Assembly (NCBI GenBank): GCA_946902985.2 | Contig: OX336395.1 | Location: 285,195,065 to 285,259,064 of the forward strand | Length of the DNA stretch: 64,000 bases | From: Meconema thalassinum | Lineage: Eukaryota; Arthropoda; Insecta; Orthoptera; Tettigoniidae | Reading direction: 5' to 3' | In this document: positions 35,005-42,739 of the stretch, piece by piece | How positions within the stretch are numbered: position 1 is the first letter of the stretch | How the letters are laid out: every line of letters begins with the position of its first letter | Position numbers and translations under genes: made by a program | Notes under the pieces: model-generated | The model's database searches: none | Told to the model about the DNA's origin: nothing | What the model saw: the letters and a program-made list of their open reading frames with translations, nothing else

Positions 35005-35469
35005 CATGGTGAAACAAAGGTATGTGGTGAGAAAGACTAAAAAAAGTACTTTGCCTTTGGCAAAGCCTGGGCTTAATACATTCATGGACAAACCCTTGCG
35101 AAATAAAATAAAAATGTGTTGACCATAAGGAAAGCCCTTCGCGCAGCACCGAGACGTGTTATTCCAAAACGTCAGCGACAGGGTTCAAACCAAGGGTGAG
35201 TGGTTCCCGTCAGCAAACGAGCTGGATTTTTACCTGCTTTATTTGCTGGTCTGACTGCTCTGGGTTCACTTTTGGGCGGTGCCAGTGCAGTGGCGAAAAC
35301 CATTAAGGCCGCGCAGCAGGGCAAGCAACAACTCAAAGAAAGTCAGCGACATAATGAAACGATGGAAGCGATTGCTATGGGGGCTAGAAATGCCAATTTA
35401 AAGCCAGCCTTTTATCAACAAGGATTTGGGATTTCACCATTTCGAAATATAAAAAAAAGTCAGCCATAG
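35005..35469 (+). pseudogene. Small basic/hydrophobic Polinton virion-like protein
   Basis: The first part, from ATG at 35005, is short and basic (VKQRYVVRKTKKSTLPLAK). A frameshift near 35115-35122 moves the frame to one reading IRKALRAAPRRVIPKRQRQ, then an in-frame TGA at 35197-35199. The last part, 35200-35469, starts PVSKRAGFLPALFAGLTAL and continues LLGGASAVAKTIKAAQQGKQ, an amphipathic or membrane-active helix, then KESQRHNETMEAIAMG. In animal Polintons a protein with a basic start and a hydrophobic LPALxxGLxALGSLxGG segment is common just upstream of the protease. By position and character it may resemble adenoviral core or membrane-lytic proteins, but its role is not established. Confidence 0.6.
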
Positions 35470-35850
35470 CAAGACATGCCCTGACGCATGAACAATTGCA
35501 AAGCTATGCTAAACAACTAAAGCTTTCTCATTTTCGAGGTGTGTTTATGCGAAACCAATTACCCCCACGACCCTGGAAACAGGATTGTGCTCTTGTCAAT
35601 TTGGATGATCACCGAGGACCAGGAACGCATTATGTAGCTTATGTCAAAGAGGGATCCACCGTATGGTACTTTGACAGTTTTCGGAATTTGCCCCCGCCCA
35701 TGGAACTAGTGACCTATTTTGGAAACAGGATCAAGATATATTATAATGTGAAACGTGAGCAAACGTTTAACAGCAAACAGTGTGGACGTTTGTGTTTAAT
35801 TTTTTATATAAGACGCAGCATAGGCAAAAACGTCAACAGTATGTCGGCAA
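35463..35850 (+). CDS. Polinton adenain-like cysteine protease (reads through into minor capsid frame)
   Basis: The protease would cleave capsid precursors during particle maturation. Visible landmarks of the adenain (C5) family are GPGTHYVAYVK with the catalytic His, VWYFDSFRNLPPP with the Asp, and NSKQCGRLCLIFY with the Gln and Cys in their usual order. All four key residues look intact. The N-terminal part reads ALTHEQLQSYAKQLKLSHFR, without a clear ATG start; the frame is open back to at least 35463, overlapping the end of the preceding gene. It has no stop before the minor capsid coding begins. The protease ends near FYIRRSIGKN and is shorter than usual, so the open fusion is probably caused by a small deletion or frameshift at its C-terminus. 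Confidence 0.8.
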
Positions 35851-36563
35851 AAAGTAAAACGTTTACACTGCACGGACGTGGACCTGAAGTCAGCCTAGAC
35901 TTTTACCCGCCTATAGAATTGAGTGAAAAACCCTATGGTTTGGGACTTGTTTCTCTTGAAACGTACAATCGAATATACAAAATACGTGAAAATGTGAACA
36001 ACAAGTTTTACTATGATGATTGTGTGCTCATCCTGAACTCGGGTGGATACACGATCGATGACATTTATGAACACATTTATGTGGTGTTGATCAATGCATA
36101 TGGTTTAAAGTCATTTATCGATGGAACGCGCAAGTTTGAACTTTTAGGAATTACCAACACTCATCGCTGCAATATTTTCACCACATTCAAAATTTACTTC
36201 AAAACACGTCCCGATTCCATTGTTCCATTACTGGGATTTAAACCAAGCGTGTTGGAGCCCAACAAGAAACATGAAACGGATCATGAAGTGAAATTCATTG
36301 AGGACCATCATGTGTCGGTAACGTGTAATATTATTAGCCAAGTGTACACCAATCAAGAACCATCGCATTCGCTTTATGACTTTATAGTGACATCGCCCAA
36401 TGGCTATATTATTCGTGAAAACCCTCCAGTGGTGCTTTTTCATTCTGTGGCTGTCGATGGTATTAGTAATATAACATTAAGACTGATCAATAGAGAGCAA
36501 CAACTCATTGATCTAGATTCTACCACACCAGTGACTTACAAGTTGGTGCTAAAGCCACTATGA
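35838..36563 (+). CDS. Polinton minor capsid (penton-like, single jelly-roll) protein
   Basis: From MSAKSKTFTLHGRGPE at about 35838 the frame runs 241 codons to the TGA at 36561-36563. Characteristic stretches are SLDFYPPIELSEKPYGLGLV, ETYNRIYKI, NSGGYTIDDIYEHIY, LLGFKPSVLEPNKKHETDHE and the final PVTYKLVLK. I recognise this as the minor capsid protein family of Polintons, predicted to form pentons at the capsid vertices. The length is usual and no internal stop is seen, making it one of the few intact frames in the element. It is joined in frame to the protease upstream. Its stop overlaps the next ATG as ATGA, a 4-base overlap. Confidence 0.75.
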   Translation, partial: SMSAKSKTFTLHGRGPEVSLDFYPPIELSEKPYGLGLVSLETYNRIYKIRENVNNKFYYDDCVLILNSGGYTIDDIYEHIYVVLINAYGLKSFIDGTRKFELLGITNTHRCNIFTTFKIYFKTRPDSIVPLLGFKPSVLEPNKKHETDHEVKFIEDHHVSVTCNIISQVYTNQEPSHSLYDFIVTSPNGYIIRENPPVVLFHSVAVDGISNITLRLINREQQLIDLDSTTPVTYKLVLKPL

Positions 36564-36748
36564 AGTTTGTTTATAAAGCATCAACACCGTCTAGGAATGG
36601 TGTTAGTTGTTTACCACGTGATTACACGTTAACATCTCAGGACAAGCAGATTTTACAGCATTTGGGTTACCACGTCAACCCCCATGATGAATTCTATCCT
36701 AGAGGTAGCGAACCACATCGAGAAGCAACCAGGAGTGGTAAGAATTGA
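36560..36748 (+). CDS. Small unknown protein between capsid genes
   Basis: A 62-codon frame starting MKFVYKASTPSRNGVSCLPR, with its ATG overlapping the stop of the minor capsid gene (ATGA). I do not know its function. Short proteins occur at this position in other Polintons. The last 20 codons overlap the start of the major capsid gene (36687) in another frame, so its natural end may lie earlier. Confidence 0.45.
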   Translation: MKFVYKASTPSRNGVSCLPRDYTLTSQDKQILQHLGYHVNPHDEFYPRGSEPHREATRSGKN

Positions 36749-38010
36749 TCTCCATTCCTATCAAGCTCAAACACCTGGACTCAATAACAATGATTAAATT
36801 CAATTTGTTATCAACAACCAAGATATATACACCCTACCGCATGAAAGTGTCATTCAGATCGAAAGTCGGCTCACCAAAGCCGATGGCTCTACACCCACCA
36901 CATCCAAGTTGGCCAAACATGGTTTGGCCTTTCTCTTTTCTGAGGTGCGGTATGTCATTAACGATATCGTGGTGGATACCACTCGAAATGTGGGTATTTC
37001 CAGTGTCATGAAACTATATCCCTCCTACAGTGAGGAAGAAGGTAAAACACTTTGCATGGCAGGTTGGTGCCCTGACTCGACCAATGACTGGATGATACAC
37101 ACCGATGGGACTTTTACTGGGTAATTACCTCTTAAACTGATTTTAGGCTTTGCCGAAGACCACCAGCGCATTGTGGTTAACGCAAGGCAAGTGCTTTATC
37201 TGGTGAGAGACAGGAGTGATAATAATGCACTCAAGGGAGCTGACAATGACCCCATAGATTCAAAAATTCAACTACAACGCTTGCTATGGAAAGTGCCCCA
37301 TGTGACCCTTGGCGATAGCAAAAAACTGGACATACTTAAAATGGTAAAGAGAGATATGCCTCTACCCATGGAATTTAGAAGCTGGGCACTCCATGAGTAT
37401 TTCCCACCACCATCACACACAGTTGGTCTGTAAAAACAGCTCGCTATACAGAGAGACCTCTCTACATGATCGTGGGTTTTCAAACGAATCGCAAGTATCA
37501 ACAAACCAAAGATGCCACGCAATTTGATCACCTGCAATTGAGAAATGCACGTCTTTTCCTCAACGGAGCTGTGTTCCCTATGAAGGACAGGATTTGTATT
37601 TTTCAAAAAATAATTTTGGCCCCCTGTACGACGTGTTTTCTAAATTTCGATGGTCGTATTATCAAAAAGAGAACGGCCCCATGCTGCTACCCCAAGCGTT
37701 TAAGGCAAGGGCGCCACTGATTGTTTTGACTGTTCTTACCTGGAAGAGTCTGTCAGTAACGATTCTAATGGGTTGAGGGGGTCTCCGCCCAACCCATTTG
37801 AATCGTTATTGTACATGTCAATACGGACCTTGTGAAATGGATAATCCTCCAATTAGTCTTAGAGACTGTCAAGCCATCCAATATTGACATTCGACTAGAT
37901 TTTGAAACGCATGACAATGTATGAGCCAATACGACAGCCTACTGTTTGATTATTCATCACAAACATGTCAACTATTATCCACTGTCCAACCAACTGACGA
38001 GTGTATAAAT
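36684..38010 (+). pseudogene. Polinton major capsid protein (double jelly-roll)
   Basis: This would be the main shell protein. The start at 36684/36687 gives MNSILEVANHIEKQPGVVRI, followed by an in-frame TAA at 36795-36797. Recognisable stretches are GLAFLFSEVRYVINDIVVDT (36909 frame, intact for 71 codons), LPLKLILGFAEDHQRIVVNA (after a stop at 37122), DNNALKGADN, LLWKVPHVTLGDSKKLDILK, PLPMEFRSWALHEY, MIVGFQTNRKYQQTKDATQF, and a degenerate end near 38010. At least four stops and two frame changes are seen. The predicted full length of about 440 residues suits the family. It cannot yield capsid. Confidence 0.85.
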
Positions 38011-38041
38011 AACAGGTCAACCCACGTCAAGTCGCTCAGTC

Positions 38042-38579
38042 ATGTCTTGCTTTAAAGCATCAAGTAAAGTCACATCCATGAATTAAAACTCTGAGGAACA
38101 ACGTTTCAAGACTTTTGCAACATGGCCAGTGCCTTTCATAAACCCTCAAGCCTTAGCGGCCGCTGGATTCTACTATTTAAAAACAAGAGATGAATTGAAA
38201 TGTACCTTTTGTCCCATCATCATAGACCAATGGAATGAGAGCGATGAACCCATGCAGGAACAACAGCGCTGGTCACCTGCCTGCCCCTACCTGTGCAGAA
38301 TGGAGGTGGGAAATAAACCCTGTCATTCAAGCTATCCCTCATTCGTGCCTCTGAGTGATGAAAAAAGCAACAAGTTACGATATGTGTGGACTGTATGGTG
38401 TCCATGGTGCTTCGGCGTGCAGCTCACCGTCAAAAACGCCTAGTTTAGAGACATTGGGACATCATCGGTGTTATGGACATTACAAACACAAGAGACTATA
38501 TTGTTGTATCAGTTGGTATCGTCCTTATCCCAAAATGACAAAAGCCTGTAAGACGTGTTATGATATTAAAATGATGTAA
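38042..38579 (+). pseudogene. BIR-domain (IAP-like) protein of the Polinton
   Basis: BIR domains bind caspases or other partners and many inhibit apoptosis; baculoviruses and insects encode them. The frame can start at 38042 (MSCFKASSKV), meets an in-frame TAA at 38084-38086, then reads RFKTFATWPVPF, QALAAAGFYYLKTRDELKC, FC and RWSPACPYL. That is one BIR with the Arg, the GFYY core, the C-x2-C pair and the last Cys at canonical spacing. The zinc-ligand His position (17th after the second Cys) is Gln (codon CAA). The frame ends at 38443. Another frame (38355-38579) is Cys/His-rich and ends ACKTCYDIKMM, which might be a decayed RING beginning, but this is weak. It lies directly after the major capsid gene. 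Confidence 0.8.
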
Positions 38580-38792
38580 TTCATAAATTTTTATTTTTTC
38601 ATGTCTCCCTGTCCTACCCTAACCTCAATTTTTTTTTTCAAACTAGCATGGCAGTTAAGTCCATGTCACGACCACACCTTAGTCATTGATTGTCAGTCAG
38701 TCGTCAGTTGAACTTGGTCCAGGCAAGCGGCAACATGTTGCGCACACTCATTGTGGATTGCTAAGGGTTTAAAATTGGTGACAACAAAATTA

Positions 38793-38828
38793 CACACATC
38801 AAAAAAAGTTTTGCATCACCTCGGTTCC
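38793..38828. repeat. Tc1/mariner left inverted repeat (36 bp)
   Basis: Perfect inverted match to 40222-40257, bordered outside by the TA target duplication. Confidence 0.95.
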
Positions 38829-38987
38829 AAGAGTTCCGGAACCGTTAAATACAAAGGGAATAGAGATCAACACAAACAACATTTCAGCTCGTTTTATTGC
38901 TCATGAGACCCACACATTGCATGTTGTACCATCATACAGCTAGACTTTCAGCATTTGTGGTCCAGATTGCAGTACACACCACTACCT

Positions 38988-40013
38988 CTAATACCCAGTA
39001 GCACGTCCTCTTGCATTGATGCATGCCTGTATTCGCCGTGGCATACTATCCACAAGTTCATCAAGACACTGTTGGTCCAAATTGTCCCACTCCTCAACGA
39101 CAATTCGGCGTAAATCTCTCAGAGTGGTTGGTGGGTCAAGACGTCCATAAACAGCCCTTTTCAACATATCCCAGGCATGTTCGATAGGGTTCATGTCTGG
39201 CGAACATGCTGGCCACTGTAGTCGAGCGATGTCGTTATCTTGAAGGAACGCATTCACAAGATGTGCACGATGAGGTCGAGAATTGTCGTCCATGAAGACA
39301 AATGCCTCTCCAATATTCTGCCGATATGGTTGCACTATGGGTCGGAGGATGTCATTCAGGTATCGTAAAGCCGTTTCGGAGCCTTCCATGACCACCAGTG
39401 GCGTACGTCGGCCCCACATAATGCCACCCCAAAACATCAGGGAACCACCACCTTGCTGCACTCGCTGGACAGTGTGGCTAAGACGTTCAGCCTGACCAGG
39501 GTGCCTCCAAACACGTCTCCGACGATTGTCTGGTTGAAGGCATATGCGACACTCATCGGTGAAGAGAACGTGATGCCAATTCCGTGGGGTCCATTCAGCA
39601 TGTTGTTGGGCCCATCTGTACCGCGCTGCATGGTGTCGGGGTTGCAAAACTGGACCTCGCCATGGACGTCGGGAGTGAAGTTGCGCATCATGCAGCCTAT
39701 TGCGCACAGTTTGAGTTGAAACACGACGTCCTGTGGCTGAACGAAACGCATTATTCAACATGGTGGCATTGCTGTCAGGGTTCCTCCGAGCGGCAATCCG
39801 TAAGTAGAGGTCATCCACTACAGTAGTAGCCCTTGGGCGGCCTGAGCGAGGCCTGTCATCGACAGTTCCTGTATCTCTGTACCTCCTCCATGTCCGAACA
39901 ACATCGCTTTGGTTCACTCTGAGACGCCTGGAAACTTCCCTTGTTGAGAGCCCTTCTTGACACAAAGTAACAATGCGGACGCGATCGAACTGCGGTATTG
40001 ACCTTCTAGGCAT
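38988..40013 (-). CDS. Tc1/mariner transposase (DD34E)
   Basis: 341 residues, the usual length for the superfamily, with one uninterrupted frame from MPRRSIPQFDRVRI. The N-terminal third has two helix-turn-helix-like DNA-binding parts (REVSRRLRVNQSDVVRTWRR and RRVSTQTVRNRLHD) separated by GRPRATT, the AT-hook-like GRPR linker. The DDE core has FTDECRICLQ (first Asp), VFMDDNSRPHRAH (second Asp) and SPDMNPIEHAWD (Glu), with 34 residues between the second Asp and Glu, so DD34E as in Tc1-type enzymes. It cuts at the inverted repeats and inserts at TA. No key residue is missing. The 3' end lies 160 bases from the left repeat and the 5' end 209 bases from the right repeat. Confidence 0.95.
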   Translation of the reverse strand: MPRRSIPQFDRVRIVTLCQEGLSTREVSRRLRVNQSDVVRTWRRYRDTGTVDDRPRSGRPRATTVVDDLYLRIAARRNPDSNATMLNNAFRSATGRRVSTQTVRNRLHDAQLHSRRPWRGPVLQPRHHAARYRWAQQHAEWTPRNWHHVLFTDECRICLQPDNRRRRVWRHPGQAERLSHTVQRVQQGGGSLMFWGGIMWGRRTPLVVMEGSETALRYLNDILRPIVQPYRQNIGEAFVFMDDNSRPHRAHLVNAFLQDNDIARLQWPACSPDMNPIEHAWDMLKRAVYGRLDPPTTLRDLRRIVVEEWDNLDQQCLDELVDSMPRRIQACINARGRATGY

Positions 40014-40221
40014 GGTAGAACTACAGACAACATGAGCAGCGTACCTTCGTCCTGGTGGAATGACTGGAACTGATCGGCTGTCGTACCCCCTCCGTCTAAT
40101 AGGCCCTGCTCATGCATGGTTGTTTACATCTTTGAGCAGTTTTAGTGACATCTATGAACAGTCAAAGGGACTGTATCTTGGATACAATATACACAGTCAA
40201 CGTCTATATGCCGGAGATCTG

Positions 40222-40257
40222 GGAACCGAGGTGATGCAAAACTTTTTTTGATGTGTG
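40222..40257. repeat. Tc1/mariner right inverted repeat (36 bp)
   Basis: Perfect inverted partner of 38793-38828, followed by TA. Confidence 0.95.
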
Positions 40258-40773
40258 TATATTTAAACAAGTGGCCATTATCGATTTACCACGTTTTGGA
40301 TATCAAAAGCTACGCATTTGCTATTTAATCCGCCCCATGCTTTTGATTTGTTGTGTGAAAAAGACCGTAAAGAATCCCAGTGGATTGAAAATCATAGGCA
40401 ACTAGACTGGAATCAGGGAACCATTTCCTATAAATATTTGGACGTGGTCATGAAAGCACACTTGTCCTCAGCCAATGTCATATTTGTGAAAGGTAATGAA
40501 AGACGTGAATGGTTGCAACCAGTTTTGGCGTCTTACTGTCAATGTATCGACCTCATGGAGTTGGGCTGCCCCTCCCTGCAAACGCTCATGGATACTTGTT
40601 CCTGTGGCAATATTACTCATACAGCCCTAGCGCATGCGTGGCATCTCTTTCATTGGTTAACCACCCATGCCGGCTGGGAGTTGTTGAACAAAATTATAAT
40701 TCAAGATTTACCTGTGAATGACGCCAGTGAGATTTCTACAAGTGACGTGTAAACATCTACAACACGTGATACC

Positions 40774-41241
40774 ATGGAGAAAGGCAATACTACAGACAAA
40801 GCCATCGGAAAGTTCTTTGTGTGCAAAAAGAAACTAGACAGTTTTACCAAAGAGGAACTCTTAGCGTTGCCCAAGTCGTTCATTTATTATGTGGCCGCCA
40901 ACGCGGTGAAAGAAATCTGGCAACATGTACCAAAATCATGGACTCAAGACCCTGTGTTGAGTGAATTGCAAACCTGTACGGATTACGATCACCATAAGCA
41001 AGTGGCCATGGCAAAAATACCGTCTATGCGTCAGTGCGCGACTTGTCAGCTAGTGAAACTGTATCACGGTCATAAAAGTCCGTGTAAAGTCTTTGTTGAA
41101 TCATTCTACGGGTGTCATGGCGAGAAAAAGCAACAACAACTACAAACACAAACATCGTCCACAGAGGAGGAGGAAGACCAAACCTTTTCACCATCGATGG
41201 AAAAGGATATGCCAGACCTGTACTGGCAATGGCGTCATTGA
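40774..41241 (+). CDS. Unknown Polinton protein with CxxC motif
   Basis: A 155-codon frame from ATG at 40774 (MEKGNTTDKAIGKFF), 21 bases after the preceding stop. It has CATCQLVKLYHGHKSPCKVF, which could bind zinc with two Cys, His and a further Cys, and an acidic tail (TSSTEEEEDQTFSPS). I do not recognise a family. It has no internal stop and is one of the few intact frames of the element. Its last 125 bases overlap the start of the phospholipase-like gene in another frame, where the same DNA codes for an Arg/Lys-rich stretch. Confidence 0.55.
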   Translation: MEKGNTTDKAIGKFFVCKKKLDSFTKEELLALPKSFIYYVAANAVKEIWQHVPKSWTQDPVLSELQTCTDYDHHKQVAMAKIPSMRQCATCQLVKLYHGHKSPCKVFVESFYGCHGEKKQQQLQTQTSSTEEEEDQTFSPSMEKDMPDLYWQWRH

Positions 41242-41554
41242 CAAAGTGATTCAATACTGACCTTTCGAAATCCATCTTCCAGGTTATCGGTTTTGTGACC
41301 CTGGAACTCATCTTGAAAAACTTTTACAGCGTGGTGATGAACCCATTAATCTTTTGGATCAAGCATGCAAAGAACATGACCTATCTTATCGCCATAGTCA
41401 ACCTGGTTTAAGACATGTGGCAGATAAATTGTTATTGATAAAAGCTAAACAACGTTTCACATCCTGTGATGCCTCAGTGGGTGAAAGGATGGCAGCCCTG
41501 ATTGTGATGAGTGCTATGAAAAGAAAGTTGATGATGCATGGACACAAATATTGA
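41117..41554 (+). pseudogene. Phospholipase A2-like protein of the Polinton
   Basis: The domain resembles the phospholipase A2 at the N-terminus of parvoviral VP1, which helps particles leave endosomes; related domains occur in some Polinton/adintovirus-like elements. The frame from ATG at 41117 starts basic (MARKSNNNYKHKHR, then an Arg/Lys run) and meets one in-frame TGA near 41261. It then reads LPGYRFCDPGTHLEKLLQRG, the calcium-loop region, and LLDQACKEHDLSYRH, with the catalytic His-Asp pair and downstream Tyr. It ends KRKLMMHGHKY at 41554. In the loop the sequence is CDPGT, where CGPGT would be usual, so one glycine is Asp. The stop and this change suggest loss of function. Confidence 0.8.
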
Positions 41555-42735
41555 GGAATTGAGGATTAAGGAATTGAGATATATTTGTATTCTATTTTCA
41601 TTTGTCAATCCCTATGGTTATGAAATAAAAAAACAAAGGTTTACCTGAACACAATGTTTCATTTTAATTTAAAAAAAATCATGATGTTGATGGGCTGATT
41701 TTTCATTTTCACATTTTCACAAATTGTCATTTGCCAATTTGTAATTTACAGTTTTTAAAAATGTCTGTTTCAAGTTTTGCGTTTTTGATGATATGGATTC
41801 CCTATTTTGTTGATGTGACTTTTAAAAATGTCCGTTTTATGTTTTTGAATTTTTATATTTCACACATGGCCATTTCCAGTTTTTAAAATGACTGTTTTAC
41901 GTTTTTTTGAATTTTGGAGTTATCGAAACATGGATTTTCCATTTTGCTGTTTTCACATTTTTCCATTTGGTGTACGTCGAAAGTTGCGATTTGTCAATGA
42001 TGTTGATGCGAGTGCTTGACCATGATGATGCTGCAATGTGTTTATGTGTGTTTTGAGAAACATCGAGGTCTACGACTACTGCAGGTAAGACTGTTTCTAC
42101 AAAAATAATGTCTATTCACCGCTATATTTTAAAGAAAAAAACTATCGACAAAACAAAAATGAGTATATAAGTGAAAATTTTCCCCTCCCCACCCACCCTA
42201 CCTCACCGTGTTTGCTCTGGTCATACATACACACCAGCTTTCTCTCTACTCACACAACCATACGTGTCTTTTTGGGAACAAACACAACCACTTTATTTAT
42301 TCCCAAAAGCACATTCTCGACATGCACACTGATCCCAAAAGAACATTTTTAAGTTAAAATGTTAGCATTGCAAAAAATATATAAATACTAGTCATTAAAG
42401 TAATTTAAAAAATACTATTACTCATTTCATATTTTCAAACACTACAACTTTGTACAGCTTTAAAAGAATCAAACTATATATAATTTCCAATTCCCAACTC
42501 GGTTAAATTTAAAATAAAAATAAAAATAAGGTTGCATAGAACTTTTAAAAGAGCAAAAGGTCCAAGTGGGTTGCCACTATTTACAAAATATATTATTTAC
42601 AATGACAAAAAAAAAACAATATTTACAAAATACTAAATTTACGAGTTACAAAACGCCATGTCCCTAAACAAACAAACAGAAAATTCACACCTCCTCCTCC
42701 TTGCGGTCATAACCTCAGGGCAGGCTGGTAAGCAA
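41555..42735. other. Intergenic A+T-rich region between convergent genes
   Basis: No gene seen. Between the plus-strand phospholipase-like gene and minus-strand polymerase lies A+T-rich DNA. A possible AATAAA for the plus-strand gene is at about 41624. At 41740-41960 the phrase TTTTTAAAAATGTC...TTTTTGAATTTT recurs about three times at 80-90 base spacing. A pyrimidine-rich stretch (42180-42260) follows. Confidence 0.5.
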
Positions 42736-42739
42736 GCCA

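Larger units (their letters stand above)
38793..40257 (-). mobile_element. Intact Tc1/mariner transposon
   Basis: The element is 1,465 bp, flanked by TA at 38791-38792 and 40258-40259. Its terminal inverted repeats of 36 bases (starting CACACATCAAAAAAAGTTTT) match perfectly at 38793-38828 and 40222-40257. It encodes one full-length transposase on the minus strand. It lies inside a decayed Polinton gene, which makes it the youngest insertion in this nested set. Perfect ends and an open frame suggest recent activity, but I cannot test it. Confidence 0.95.
38735..40752 (+). pseudogene. Conserved Polinton gene of unknown function, split by mariner
   Basis: The first exon-like part runs from ATG at 38735 (MLRTLIVDC), with an in-frame TAA at 38762-38764, to the mariner insertion at 38791. 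Beyond the mariner, coding resumes at 40260 (KQVAIIDLPRFGYQK), changes frame near 40310, and runs 40318-40752 with NVIFVKGNERREWLQPVLAS and later CSCGNITHTALAHAWHLFHW. A protein with a VKGxEKxxWL stretch and Cys/His-rich tail is widespread in animal Polinton-like elements; its function is not known to me. Removing the 1,465-bp mariner and one TA would bring the two parts together. It is interrupted, has an early stop and a frameshift, so it is inactive. Confidence 0.6.
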
